The position numbers and the translations under genes were made by a program. Under the pieces are notes generated by a model. It did no database searches. It was not told the DNA's origin and saw only the letters and a program-made list of their open reading frames with translations. Below are positions 1-8,213 of a stretch of 64,000 nucleotides of DNA, piece by piece. Origin of the DNA: Dissulfurispira thermophila (GTDB taxonomy: Bacteria > Nitrospirota > Thermodesulfovibrionia > Thermodesulfovibrionales > Dissulfurispiraceae); the NCBI RefSeq assembly GCF_014701235.1, contig NZ_AP022873.1, forward strand, positions 186,001 through 250,000, read 5' to 3'. Position 1 is the stretch's first letter; every line of letters starts with the position of its first letter.

Positions 1-741
1 AAGGTGTTTGTTACAGCGCATGATATCACACCAACTGACCATATAAGAATGCAAGCAGCATTTCAGAAGTATGTTGATAATGCTGTCTCAAAGACAGTGA
101 ACTTTCCTTATCAAGCAACTACAAAAGATGTAGAAGATGTCTATATGCTTGCATATAAGCTTGGATGTAAAGGTGTTACTGTCTATAGAGATGGTTCAAG
201 GGAGGAGCAAGTTTTAAGCACATCAAAAAAAGCAGATGAAAAAATAAGCATCGAGGTGGGTAGAAAGATAGTCCCTAAAAAGAGGCCGCCTGTTATCAAA
301 GGCTCAACACGACTTCTCAAGACAGGCTGTGGACATCTCTATGTAACTATCAATGAAGATGAAGATGGCAAGCCATTTGAGGTATTCACAAACATTGGCA
401 AGGCTGGTGGCTGCGCATCTTCTCAGTCAGAGGCAATCGGCAGACTCATATCTCTATCTTTAAGGTCAAACATAGAGCCTGAAGAGATAGTTAAACAGCT
501 TAAGGGTATATCATGTCATCAACCTTCGTGGACAGAGGGAGGCAAGATACTCTCGTGCTCTGATGCCATTGCAAAGGCTATAGAAAAGTATTTGCACTCT
601 CTAAACGGAGATAATGGAAACGGCAAGACTAAATACAACGAAGTCATGCTCATAGGTGCATGCCCTGAGTGCGGCGGCGCTGTTGAACATGAGAGCGGCT
701 GTGCAGTCTGCCATAACTGTGGATTTACAAAGTGTGGATGA
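1..741 (+). CDS. nrdJ: Class II (B12-dependent) ribonucleotide reductase, C-terminal part
   Basis: This is the 3' end of a gene that starts before the window; the frame is open from base 1 to the TGA at 739-741. The product would reduce ribonucleotides to deoxyribonucleotides with adenosylcobalamin. Visible are the end of the catalytic barrel (GCKGVTVYRDGSR), a TSCPD-type domain (about residues 95-200, with STRLLKTGCGHLYVTINED) and a C-terminal zinc-ribbon-like CPECGG...CHNCGFTKCG. That tail is typical of NrdJ and carries the redox cysteines. The catalytic cysteine and B12-binding part lie outside the window. A class II enzyme works with or without oxygen. The stop overlaps possible starts of the next gene, so the two are probably cotranscribed. 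Confidence 0.93.
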   Translation, partial: KVFVTAHDITPTDHIRMQAAFQKYVDNAVSKTVNFPYQATTKDVEDVYMLAYKLGCKGVTVYRDGSREEQVLSTSKKADEKISIEVGRKIVPKKRPPVIKGSTRLLKTGCGHLYVTINEDEDGKPFEVFTNIGKAGGCASSQSEAIGRLISLSLRSNIEPEEIVKQLKGISCHQPSWTEGGKILSCSDAIAKAIEKYLHSLNGDNGNGKTKYNEVMLIGACPECGGAVEHESGCAVCHNCGFTKCG

Positions 742-761
742 GCTACAGGTCAGGAGAAAAT

Positions 762-1259
762 ATGAGCGGAGATAATGGAAAGTTTGTAAGGCCTGGTTGG
801 GATGAATATTTTATAGAGATTGCAAAGGTTGTATCTTCACGCTCCACATGTTTGAGGAGGAGATACGGCGCTGTTATTGTGAAGGACAATGTCATCGTGA
901 GCACAGGATATAATGGTGCTCCAAGAGGCTCTATGAACTGCCTTGACAGGGGAAGTTGCAAAAGAAAGGAACTCAATGTGCCTGCTGGAGAGAGATATGA
1001 ACTCTGCGAGGCTGTCCATGCAGAGCAGAATGCAGTCATAAATGGCTCTCCTGAGAGGATGAAAGATGCGACTATATACATCGCAGGTTTTGAAGAAAAT
1101 GGTGAATTTGCTGATGCAAAGCCATGTCTCCTCTGCCGCCGCATGATCCAGAATGCAATGATAAAAGAAGTAGTCTATCTCAAAAGAGAGGGTTCTATTG
1201 TGAAGATTGGGGATGTGAGGGAGTTGGAGGGAGCGGTTGCTTCTGTTGAAGTGAAATAA
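762..1259 (+). CDS. Cytidine/deoxycytidylate deaminase family protein (ComEB/dCMP deaminase-like)
   Basis: A zinc-dependent deaminase of about 165 residues, likely converting dCMP to dUMP for thymidylate synthesis. The zinc ligands are visible as HAEQNAV (the His-Ala-Glu motif) and KPCLLCRRM (PCxxC), with family signatures RRRYGAVIV and GYNGAPRG. Starts at 732 (GTG) and 738 (ATG) are in frame. ATG at 762 is preferred because AGGAG at 752-756 sits 5 bp upstream. It directly follows nrdJ, which fits a nucleotide-metabolism pair. A hairpin terminator follows at 1302. The exact substrate (dCMP or another cytidine derivative) is inferred from family and neighbour. Confidence 0.88.
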   Translation: MSGDNGKFVRPGWDEYFIEIAKVVSSRSTCLRRRYGAVIVKDNVIVSTGYNGAPRGSMNCLDRGSCKRKELNVPAGERYELCEAVHAEQNAVINGSPERMKDATIYIAGFEENGEFADAKPCLLCRRMIQNAMIKEVVYLKREGSIVKIGDVRELEGAVASVEVK

Positions 1260-1301
1260 TGGGTTGATGAACGGTAAAGCAAAATATAACGACAATTTTG
1301 G

Positions 1302-1327
1302 AAAACAGGCAGAAGCCTGTTTTTTAT
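1302..1327 (+). terminator. Rho-independent terminator after the deaminase gene
   Basis: AAACAGGC-AGAA-GCCTGTTT forms an 8-bp stem with a 4-base loop, followed by a T run. It closes the nrdJ-deaminase transcript and separates it from the BrnTA promoter immediately downstream. Confidence 0.8.
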
Positions 1328-1329
1328 TA

Positions 1330-1368
1330 TTGACAGGTAATTCAAATATGTATATATTTAATATATAC
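1330..1368 (+). promoter_or_regulatory. BrnTA promoter with overlapping palindromic operator
   Basis: TTGACA at 1330-1335 and TATATT at 1353-1358 are separated by 17 bp, a near-consensus sigma-70 promoter. The perfect palindrome GTATATATTTAATATATAC at 1350-1368 (9-bp arms, one central base) covers the -10 element. BrnA antitoxins autorepress their operon through such sites in the characterised Brucella system; that this palindrome is the BrnA operator is inference. An AGGAG at 1369-1373 follows directly and serves the TTG start of brnT. Confidence 0.72.
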
Positions 1369-1380
1369 AGGAGTAATTAG

Positions 1381-1704
1381 TTGTTTGATATCTTCGCCGA
1401 TATAGAAGGGTTTGAATGGGACAGAGGAAATATAACAAAAAACTGGGAGAAACATCGTGTTGCTTATTCCGAATGCGAAGAGGTGTTTTTTAATGAACCG
1501 CTTATCGTTAAGGAAGATAAGGAGCATTCAACGACTGAGAACCGGTATTTTATTCTTGGCAAAACAGATAACGACAGACTACTTTTTATTGTCTTTACAT
1601 TGAGAGGCAAGAAAATAAGGGTGATATCGGCAAGGGATATGAGTATTAAAGAAAGGAGAATTTACAATGAAAAAATTAAAAAAGATTCCGAAATTCAAAA
1701 GTGA
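1381..1704 (+). CDS. brnT: BrnT-family ribonuclease toxin
   Basis: A 107-residue protein with the BrnT pattern: FEWDRGNITKNWEKHRV near the N-terminus, EVFFNEPL, a central ENRYFILGKT strand and a C-terminal RVISARDMSIKERRIY. BrnT is a RelE-fold mRNA-cleaving toxin neutralised by BrnA. The start is a TTG at 1381 with AGGAG 7 bp upstream. The 3' end overlaps brnA by 38 bp, so translation is probably coupled. The catalytic residues look intact, so the toxin is probably active. Confidence 0.9.
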   Translation: MFDIFADIEGFEWDRGNITKNWEKHRVAYSECEEVFFNEPLIVKEDKEHSTTENRYFILGKTDNDRLLFIVFTLRGKKIRVISARDMSIKERRIYNEKIKKDSEIQK

Positions 1705-1948
1705 AAAAGAAGAAGCCGAATTCTGGGCAGCCCATGACTCTACTGAATACATAGATTATTCAAAAGCAAAGAAGGCGATTTTCCCGAGCTTAAAACCTAC
1801 AACAAGAACGATCTCCATTAGACTTCCGGAGTCCCTGATTGAACATTTAAAAGTTTTGGCTAACAAACGTGATATTCCATATCAGTCATTGATGAAGATG
1901 TTTTTGGTTGAGAGGATAGAGAAGGAGTTTAGGAAGGCGGGGTCATAG
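1667..1948 (+). CDS. brnA: BrnA-family antitoxin, ribbon-helix-helix type
   Basis: A 93-residue protein starting at ATG 1667 behind AAAGGAG (1653-1659), inside the end of brnT. The N-terminal half (KFKSEKEEAEFWAAHDSTEY) is the toxin-binding part of the family. The C-terminal half (TISIRLPESLIEHLKVLA...) is a ribbon-helix-helix DNA-binding domain. It neutralises BrnT and probably represses the promoter through the palindrome at 1350-1368. The order toxin then antitoxin is the usual one for brnTA. Confidence 0.9.
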   Translation: MKKLKKIPKFKSEKEEAEFWAAHDSTEYIDYSKAKKAIFPSLKPTTRTISIRLPESLIEHLKVLANKRDIPYQSLMKMFLVERIEKEFRKAGS

Positions 1949-2028
1949 CTGCACGGGGCAGCAGCATGTGGATCGAGAAAGAGTCAAATAATATTGTGCA
2001 TTTTGAGAGGATGACACAATAGAGACCT

Positions 2029-3303
2029 ATGTCTCATGATATAACCATAATCCTCGGCGATAGCCGTAAGATGAAAGAGATTAAGGATGAGAGTGTTCAT
2101 CTCATTGTTACCTCCCCTCCTTATTGGCAGTTAAAAGACTATGGTAATGGAAGTCAGATAGGGTTTAATGACAGTTATGAGGATTACATAAATAATCTCA
2201 ATCTTGTCTGGAAGGAATGTTACAGGGTTTTGCATAAAGGCTGTCGCTTGTGCATAAACATCGGCGACCAGTTTGCAAGGTCTGTTTACTATGGCAGATA
2301 TAAAATCATTCCTATAAGAGAGGAGATTATCAGATTTTGCGAGACAATAGGTTTTGATTACATGGGTGCTATTATCTGGCAGAAGGTTACGACATGCAAT
2401 ACAACAGGCGGCGCTACGATCATGGGATCTTTCCCGTATCCAAGAAATGGAATAATAAAGCTTGACTATGAGTTTATCCTGATTTTCAAAAAGTTAGGTA
2501 ATCCACCAAAGGTCAGCAGAGAGATAAAGGAAAAATCTAAGCTGACTACGGAGGAATGGAACGAATACTTTTATGGTCATTGGAATTTCCCTGGCGAAAG
2601 ACAGGATAAGCACCTTGCCATGTTTCCTGAAGAATTGCCAAAGAGATTGATAAAGATGTTCAGTTTTGTTGGAGATACTGTGCTTGACCCATTTCTTGGT
2701 AGCGGGACAACCTGCCTTGCTGCAAAGAACTTAAATAGAAATTCTATTGGCTACGAAATTAATGAGGATTTCTTGCCTATAATCAAAGATAAAATAAACT
2801 GCAACATTAATATAATAAAGCAACAAAAGGCTGATATAGACTTCAAGAAAGAAATACAGAATCTTCCGTATGTTTTTAAAGACCCTGTTAAGTTTGATAA
2901 AAAGATCGACCCTAAAAAGTTGAGATTTGGTTCTAAAATAGATAACTCTGACCATCAAAGAGAAACCTATTATTCTGTCAAAGAAATAATAAGCCCTGAG
3001 ATTATTGTTCTAAATAGTGATTTGAAAATCAGACTCATCGGCGTTAAGGAGAACCAGAAAATCAATGGAAAGGCAATTCAATTCCTGAAGCAGAAACTGA
3101 AGGGACAAAAGGTGTTTATTAGATTTGACACCACAAAGTATGACGATAGAGGTAATTTGCTGTGTTATCTTTATTTGAAGAATAAAACTTTTATCAATGC
3201 ACATTTGATTAAAAATCGACTAACTGATGTAGATTTTTCAATGGACTTCAGATATAAAGACAAGTTTTTATCGATGCAAAAATCAGGACGGGAAGATATT
3301 TAA
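2029..3303 (+). CDS. N4-cytosine-type DNA methyltransferase fused to an SNase-like domain
   Basis: A 424-residue protein. Motif IV comes first (TSPPYWQLKDYG, about residues 29-40) and the AdoMet-binding motif I later (VLDPFLGSGTTCLAAKN, about 218-234), which is the beta-class order. The SPPY form points to N4-methylcytosine. Residues about 315-410 resemble a staphylococcal-nuclease-like domain (KIRLIGVKENQ, then FDTTKYDDRGNLLCYLYL and FINAHLIKNRL). Counterparts of the catalytic Arg residues can be seen, but the usual VDxPE acidic site reads GVKENQ, so it may bind rather than cut. The next gene is a MjaI-like endonuclease overlapping by one base, so this is the protective half of a restriction-modification system, possibly for CTAG as in MjaI (inference). 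No strong ribosome-binding site is visible. Confidence 0.87.
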   Translation: MSHDITIILGDSRKMKEIKDESVHLIVTSPPYWQLKDYGNGSQIGFNDSYEDYINNLNLVWKECYRVLHKGCRLCINIGDQFARSVYYGRYKIIPIREEIIRFCETIGFDYMGAIIWQKVTTCNTTGGATIMGSFPYPRNGIIKLDYEFILIFKKLGNPPKVSREIKEKSKLTTEEWNEYFYGHWNFPGERQDKHLAMFPEELPKRLIKMFSFVGDTVLDPFLGSGTTCLAAKNLNRNSIGYEINEDFLPIIKDKINCNINIIKQQKADIDFKKEIQNLPYVFKDPVKFDKKIDPKKLRFGSKIDNSDHQRETYYSVKEIISPEIIVLNSDLKIRLIGVKENQKINGKAIQFLKQKLKGQKVFIRFDTTKYDDRGNLLCYLYLKNKTFINAHLIKNRLTDVDFSMDFRYKDKFLSMQKSGREDI

Positions 3304-3890
3304 TGAAGATAAAGCTTATCAATGAGCAAATCAGAGAAACCTTAGGGATAGAGTCCCCAGTCTTTCCTAAATATGTTACTCAGATTATCAACCTTGCCAA
3401 TCAGAATGCACAGGGGACAAGACCAAAGGTTGTCGGACAGTTAAGCGATTTGATAAAGGAGTTTCCGGGCAAAAAGTTTGAGGAATGGGAAGAATGGTAT
3501 ATTCAAAGACATCCTGACGCAATAAAGGATGCAAAGGAAAAAATATTTGATATGGTAAAAAAGCTTAAACATGCAATAAATAAAATAGATGAAAACCTTA
3601 TAAACGAATGGGCAAAAGACCTTGTTCTTGTTAAAACCTTTCTTGGTCTTAGATTTCAAGAGGCTATTTTGAAAAAAGCTGCTGAATTAAAAGGCGTAGA
3701 TTACAGGCTATCAGATAACACAGATGAATCAAAAGGTATTGATGGATATATTGGTGATATGCCCATATCAATAAAGCCTGAGACTTATAAAATAAAAAAG
3801 TCTTTAGGTGAACATATAGAAGCTAAAATTATCTATTACAAAGAACTCAAAAATGGTATAGAAGTGGATTTGGGAGAGTTGTTTCTATGA
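3303..3890 (+). CDS. MjaI-like type II restriction endonuclease
   Basis: A 195-residue protein resembling the MjaI restriction endonuclease family. Features include the N-terminal FPKYVTQIINLANQNAQGTRP and the later DNTDESKGIDGYIGD...ISIKPETY, where Asp, Asp and Lys could form a PD-(D/E)XK-type active site. MjaI cuts CTAG and its partner methylates N4-cytosine; the preceding methyltransferase fits this. The ATG overlaps the methyltransferase stop by one base, so the two form one transcript. The length is close to the family norm, with no sign of damage. The CTAG specificity is inference. Confidence 0.72.
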   Translation: MKIKLINEQIRETLGIESPVFPKYVTQIINLANQNAQGTRPKVVGQLSDLIKEFPGKKFEEWEEWYIQRHPDAIKDAKEKIFDMVKKLKHAINKIDENLINEWAKDLVLVKTFLGLRFQEAILKKAAELKGVDYRLSDNTDESKGIDGYIGDMPISIKPETYKIKKSLGEHIEAKIIYYKELKNGIEVDLGELFL

Positions 3891-4036
3891 CCGGTATCTT
3901 TAGCATAATCCCCATCGATAGCCGTAAGATGAGAGGGATTAAGGATAAAGGTGTATCTCAATGTCTTGCTTTTTGTAATGTAATATTTCATTATATAGCT
4001 GGTGGTGATGTAAAATGCACAGGGCGCAAGCGATGA
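3887..4036 (+). pseudogene. Duplicated 5' fragment of the methyltransferase gene
   Basis: The frame starting at ATG 3887 encodes 49 residues beginning MTGIFSIIPIDSRKMRGIKDKG. The methyltransferase at 2029 begins with ITIILGDSRKMKEIKDES at the same place, and the DNA is nearly identical over about 45 bases (3908-3953 against 2047-2092). Similarity ends before motif IV, and the frame stops at 4034-4036. It is a partial duplication or the scar of a recombination event at the end of the restriction-modification locus. It cannot encode a methyltransferase. Confidence 0.75.
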
Positions 4037-4236
4037 TAGATGAAAGACATTACGCATTCTCAAAGGAAAAAGCAAGACAAGGGGGAAAGGGTATCTCTCA
4101 GGTGTTAAGAGAAGGCATAGAAGGTCCTCGCAAGTCTGATGTCTGCCCACCTTCGTCTGTTTCTGGTATAGCAGATGGTGCAAGGTGTTACGGCAGAGAC
4201 CACGATAAATGGCCTTACGGTAAAAAATGGAAATAA
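4015..4236 (+). CDS. Small hypothetical open frame (doubtful)
   Basis: A 73-codon frame from ATG 4015 to the stop at 4236, overlapping the start of rmuC by about 10 bp. The product is basic and Gly-rich (SKEKARQGGKGISQVL...DKWPYGKKWK) and I do not recognise it. No clear ribosome-binding site precedes it, and it lies in scarred DNA next to the duplicated methyltransferase fragment. It may be decayed sequence rather than a gene. Confidence 0.25.
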   Translation: MHRAQAMIDERHYAFSKEKARQGGKGISQVLREGIEGPRKSDVCPPSSVSGIADGARCYGRDHDKWPYGKKWK

Positions 4237-5666
4237 TGTTTTTAATCATAGGACTGTTAATAGGCGGGATAGTTGCATGGTTTATTGCTAAATCACGCCT
4301 GAAGGGAGAGCATTCTCAACAGATCTATCAGATTCATGCTGATTATTCAAGACAGCTCACAGAGATTGAAGGAAGGGCAAAGGGTGCAGAGGCAGTTGTG
4401 AATGAACTCAGACAGCAGATTCAGCAGAAGGAGTCTGACATTAATCAGTTGAGAGCAGAGCTTGACAGTGAGAAACAACAGAGGATAGAGACTGCAACCC
4501 GACTTGAAGAGGCACAGAGGAACCTCGATGAACAAAAGGCATTGATAGAGCTGATGAAGACAGAGCTTACAGATACATTCAAGGCACATGCATCTGCAGC
4601 ACTCAGGAGCAGCAACGAAGACTTTCTAAGGCTTGCATCAGAGCACCTCGGAAAGATATTATCAGAGACAAAGGGGAAGTTAGGAGAGCATAAAGAAGCA
4701 CTTAATGGAACTATAAAGCCGCTTCAGGAGATGCTCAAGAGGTATGAAGAGCAGATACAGCAGATAGAAAAGCATAGGCATGAGAGTTTTGGGAGTCTTG
4801 CTCAGCAGATCCGTTCTCTTTCATCCATGCAAGAGCAGTTACAAAAAGAGACGAGTAATCTTGTTACTGTCTTGAGAAGACCAAAGGTGAGCGGTTCATG
4901 GGGTGAGATAGGACTCAGAAGGGTTGCAGAGCTTGCGGGAATGACTGCATACTGCGATTTCTATGAGCAAGAATCTGTCTCTACAGATGATAGAAGACTC
5001 AGGCCTGACATGATAGTAAGACTTCCAAATGGAAGAGAGATAGTTGTTGATGCAAAGGCACCTGTTGATGCCTATTTGAATGCTGTTTCTGCATCATCTG
5101 AGGAAGAAAGAAAAAAGGCAATAGCCAATTATATCCTACAGATCAGGAATCATATGAACACACTGAGCTCAAAGGCATACTGGGATCAGTTTAAACAATC
5201 ACCAGAGATTGTTGTTATGTATCTGCCGGGCGAGTCTTTTTTTAGCGCTGCACTGGAGCATGACCATAAACTCATAGAGGATGGCAGTGCAAAGAAGGTG
5301 ATAATTGCGACACCGACTACATTTATTGCCCTTTTAAAGGCAATAGCCTATGGCTGGCAACAAGAGCAAGTCACAAAGAGCGCTCAGGAGATAAGCAATC
5401 TTGGCAAAGAGCTTTATGATAGGTTTTCTATTGTCCTTGATCACTTTTCAAAGACTGGCATTGCAATCAAGAAGGCTGTTGAGTCTTATAATGAAGGTGT
5501 AAGGTCCATGGAGTCGAGGCTTATCCCTTCATTAAGGAAGTTTAGAGAACTGGGTGTCTCAAGCCAGAAAGAGATGCCATCTTCTCAAGAGATAAGCCAG
5601 AGTGTAAAGAATATAGAACATCTTTCACTTGAATTCAATGATGACAATAGGGGTTCACAAAATTAA
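4227..5666 (+). CDS. rmuC: DNA recombination protein RmuC
   Basis: A 479-residue protein with one N-terminal membrane segment (LIIGLLIGGIVAWFI). A long coiled coil follows to about residue 200, rich in Q, E and R. The RmuC domain starts near LRRPKVSGSWGEIGLRRVAELAGM and contains RLPNGREIVVDAKAPVDAYLNAV and MYLPGESFFSAAL. RmuC has a predicted endonuclease-like fold and limits inverted-repeat recombination. The start could be ATG 4227 or ATG 4236. The last residues (RGSQN) and the stop lie inside a dispersed repeat that begins at about 5650, so the C-terminal tail was recruited from that repeat. Confidence 0.93.
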   Translation: MEIMFLIIGLLIGGIVAWFIAKSRLKGEHSQQIYQIHADYSRQLTEIEGRAKGAEAVVNELRQQIQQKESDINQLRAELDSEKQQRIETATRLEEAQRNLDEQKALIELMKTELTDTFKAHASAALRSSNEDFLRLASEHLGKILSETKGKLGEHKEALNGTIKPLQEMLKRYEEQIQQIEKHRHESFGSLAQQIRSLSSMQEQLQKETSNLVTVLRRPKVSGSWGEIGLRRVAELAGMTAYCDFYEQESVSTDDRRLRPDMIVRLPNGREIVVDAKAPVDAYLNAVSASSEEERKKAIANYILQIRNHMNTLSSKAYWDQFKQSPEIVVMYLPGESFFSAALEHDHKLIEDGSAKKVIIATPTTFIALLKAIAYGWQQEQVTKSAQEISNLGKELYDRFSIVLDHFSKTGIAIKKAVESYNEGVRSMESRLIPSLRKFRELGVSSQKEMPSSQEISQSVKNIEHLSLEFNDDNRGSQN

Positions 5667-5770
5667 AAAATTCCCTATCCATTTTGGTGAGAGGGAAAAT
5701 AGGCTTAAGGCTTTAGGCTGAAGGGGATAAATAAGATTTAAAATTCAAGATTGGATTTTATCTTCAGCCT
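5650..5770. repeat. Dispersed repeat block after rmuC
   Basis: The block opens with a copy of a hairpin repeat (GGGTTTCACAAAATTAAAAA, here slightly diverged, then CCCT...GAGAGGG arms). Copies occur at 14890-14937 (inverted) and 41180-41229. It ends with a 37-bp word (5734-5770) that recurs exactly at 14802-14838 and, inverted, at 30631-30667. Short words such as GGCTTAAGG and TTAGGCTGAAGG lie between. No gene is seen in 5667-5945 apart from the ribosome-binding site of the next gene. Confidence 0.85.
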
Positions 5771-5945
5771 TCAACCTATAAAAATGGGGTGAAAGGGAGA
5801 TTTTTAGACATATAACTAATTGAAAATAAATGAAAATCTTGATAGGAGGGCAGCCTAAAAATGCTATGTCAAATAAATCAATAAAATCAATGGATTACGA
5901 ATTTTGTGAAACCTACAATGATGACAAACAAAGGAGGGAGTTCTT

Positions 5946-6617
5946 GTGATTGAGGATCTAAGGAAGACAGACACATGGAGGGTTTTCAGGATTCAGTCAG
6001 AACTTGTCGAGGGCTTTGAAACACTTTATGATATTGGTCCTGCTGTTACCATATTCGGCAGTGCTCGTCTAACAGAGGATTCTTATTATTATCATCAGGC
6101 AATAAAGGTTGGTAAGATGCTTTCTAATGCTGGTTTTTCTATTATTACGGGCGGGGGTCCCGGCATTATGGAGGCAGCTAATAAAGGCGCTAAAATGGGC
6201 AAGAGCAAGTCAATAGGGCTTAATATCCAATTACCTCATGAACAATACCCCAACAAATATCAGGATATTACTATGAATTTCAGATATTTCTTTGTAAGAA
6301 AGCTTATGTTTATAAAATATGCTATTGCATTTGTCATTTTCCCTGGTGGCTTTGGCACAATGGATGAACTCTTTGAGGCATTGACACTTGTTCAGACCGG
6401 TAAGATAGATTCTTTTCCAATAATACTTTTTGGTAAAGACTACTGGCAAGGACTCATTGATTGGATGAAAAACACATTGGTCAGAGAAGGAACCATAGGC
6501 CGTGAAGACTTTGCATTATTTCAGATTGTTGATACTGCAAAAGATGTCTGTGAATTACTGAAAGAGCACTATAGGGTATTTGGAGGTCCTGTGCCAATAG
6601 GGGAGTGTAAGGATTAG
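5946..6617 (+). CDS. LOG-family Rossmann-fold protein (TIGR00730-like)
   Basis: A 223-residue protein with both LOG-family signatures: GGGPGIMEAANKGA (about residues 61-74) and PGGFGTMDELFEALTLVQTGK (about 134-154). Family members hydrolyse nucleoside monophosphates (cytokinin riboside 5'-monophosphate phosphoribohydrolases, or PpnN-like nucleosidases). The old name 'lysine decarboxylase' is misleading. It starts at GTG 5946 behind a strong AAAGGAGGGAG. It converges with trpD, ending 1 bp before trpD's 3' end, so no room for separate terminators exists. The substrate is not determined. Confidence 0.87.
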   Translation: MIEDLRKTDTWRVFRIQSELVEGFETLYDIGPAVTIFGSARLTEDSYYYHQAIKVGKMLSNAGFSIITGGGPGIMEAANKGAKMGKSKSIGLNIQLPHEQYPNKYQDITMNFRYFFVRKLMFIKYAIAFVIFPGGFGTMDELFEALTLVQTGKIDSFPIILFGKDYWQGLIDWMKNTLVREGTIGREDFALFQIVDTAKDVCELLKEHYRVFGGPVPIGECKD

Positions 6618-6618
6618 T

Positions 6619-7629
6619 CTATAGAGAGGTTGTTACTTTTCTTATTTCTTCTAATTTTTGTAATGCCTTTTTAGAGTCTATGGCATCTTCTGCAATGTCT
6701 CTTGCTGTTATAATGTCTGATGTCATTCCTGCTACAACAATAGCTGCTGCAGAGTTCATAACAACAATGTTGCGCCTCGGGCCTTTTTCTCCATTGAGTA
6801 TAGAGATTGTTATCCTTGCATTTTCCTCTTTGCTACCTCCTGTAAGAGCCTTGCAGTCAGCCCTTTTAAAACCAAAGTCCTCTGGCGTTATATAAAAGGT
6901 CTCTACTTTTCCATTTCTGCACCTTGAGACCCTTGTGCCATCACATATTGTTATCTCATCTAGCCCGTCTTCTCCGTGTACTACCATTGCATCTTGAGCA
7001 CCAAGATTTCCTAATACAGATGCAAGCGGCTCTGTTAGTCTATCAGCAAACACACCTAATATCTGGCGCTTTGCATTTGCTGGATTGGTAAGAGGTCCCA
7101 GAATATTGAATATTGTTCTTATACCTATTTCTCTTCGAGGTCCAACAGCAAACTTCATTGCTGGATGAAACAATGGTGCAAATAGGAAACCAAAGTTTGT
7201 CTCAAAAAGACATTTTTCGACCTTTTCTGGAGGGAGTTCTATATTTATTCCTAATGCCTCAAGTACATCTGCACTTCCTGATTGGCTTGATACAGAGCGA
7301 TTGCCATGTTTTGCAACAGCAATGCCTGATGCTGCAACAACAATGGCAGTGGTGGTAGAGATGTTAAAGGTTCCTGACATATCTCCACCTGTGCCACATG
7401 TATCAATAACATCTTCAGGTGCATTTATTTTTGTTGCCTTGTCTCTCATTATTCTTGCAGCACCTGTAATTTCTTGTATTGTTTCTCCTTTTATTCTCAA
7501 GGCTGTGAGGAAGGCACCTATCTGTGCATCTGTTGCCTTTCCTTCCATTATCTCTGTCATCACCTCTGCCATTTCAGACTCTGAAAGGCTTATATTTTGG
7601 ATAATGAGATTTATGGCTTCTTTTATCAT
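6619..7629 (-). CDS. trpD: Anthranilate phosphoribosyltransferase
   Basis: A 336-residue enzyme that transfers phosphoribosyl from PRPP to anthranilate in tryptophan synthesis. Signatures are [20 protein letters not shown] (PRPP binding, about residues 77-96), [21 protein letters not shown], and [18 protein letters not shown]. The length is normal. The start overlaps the stop of trpG by 4 bp, so it is the last gene of a trpE-trpG-trpD transcript. The later genes of the pathway (trpC, F, B, A) are not next to it. Confidence 0.96.
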   Translation of the reverse strand: MIKEAINLIIQNISLSESEMAEVMTEIMEGKATDAQIGAFLTALRIKGETIQEITGAARIMRDKATKINAPEDVIDTCGTGGDMSGTFNISTTTAIVVAASGIAVAKHGNRSVSSQSGSADVLEALGINIELPPEKVEKCLFETNFGFLFAPLFHPAMKFAVGPRREIGIRTIFNILGPLTNPANAKRQILGVFADRLTEPLASVLGNLGAQDAMVVHGEDGLDEITICDGTRVSRCRNGKVETFYITPEDFGFKRADCKALTGGSKEENARITISILNGEKGPRRNIVVMNSAAAIVVAGMTSDIITARDIAEDAIDSKKALQKLEEIRKVTTSL

Positions 7630-8213
7630 CTATCTTCCCCCAGTCTTATGAAATTCCTCAAAAGGTCTTTGCCTACAGTGGTGAGTATGGATTCGGGATG
7701 AAACTGCACTCCCTCGATGATGAATTCCTTGTGCCTTACCCCCATTATTATCCCGTTGTCTTTGTTTCCATCGCTCCATGCAGTTATTTCAAGGCAGTCA
7801 GGGATGGTCTCCCGCTTGATTACAAGCGAATGGTATCTTGTTGCCTCGAATGGATTGGGAAGGTCTTTAAATATAGTCTTTCCGTCATGATATATGAGTG
7901 AGGTCTTTCCATGCATCAGAGAAGGAGCCCTCACAATCTCTCCTCCAAAGGCAGCACCTATGGATTGATGCCCGAGGCATACGCCGAGTATTGGCACTTT
8001 ACCTGCAAAGTGTTTTATGACATCAATAGATATTCCTGCTTCTTTTGGTGTGCATGGTCCGGGGGATATAACAATCCTCTCTGGATTCATCTTCTCAATA
8101 TCTTTAACTGTTATTTTATCGTTTCTGAATACACGGACATCCTCTCCCAACTCTCCAAGATACTGGACAAGGTTGTATGTAAAAGAGTCATAGTTATCTA
8201 TCATCAAAAGCAT
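7626..8213 (-). CDS. trpG: Anthranilate/aminodeoxychorismate synthase glutaminase subunit
   Basis: A 195-residue class I glutamine amidotransferase. Visible are [30 protein letters not shown], the nucleophile elbow [10 protein letters not shown] (catalytic Cys) and the catalytic His-Glu in [10 protein letters not shown]. It supplies ammonia to TrpE. Its position between trpE and trpD favours anthranilate synthase, although such subunits often also serve PabB. It overlaps trpE by 10 bp and trpD by 4 bp. Confidence 0.95.
   Translation of the reverse strand: MLLMIDNYDSFTYNLVQYLGELGEDVRVFRNDKITVKDIEKMNPERIVISPGPCTPKEAGISIDVIKHFAGKVPILGVCLGHQSIGAAFGGEIVRAPSLMHGKTSLIYHDGKTIFKDLPNPFEATRYHSLVIKRETIPDCLEITAWSDGNKDNGIIMGVRHKEFIIEGVQFHPESILTTVGKDLLRNFIRLGEDR

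Noticed and set aside
1965-2021. 18-codon frame before the methyltransferase (MWIEKESNNIVHFERMTQ)
   Set aside because: Too short, no ribosome-binding site, no recognisable family.
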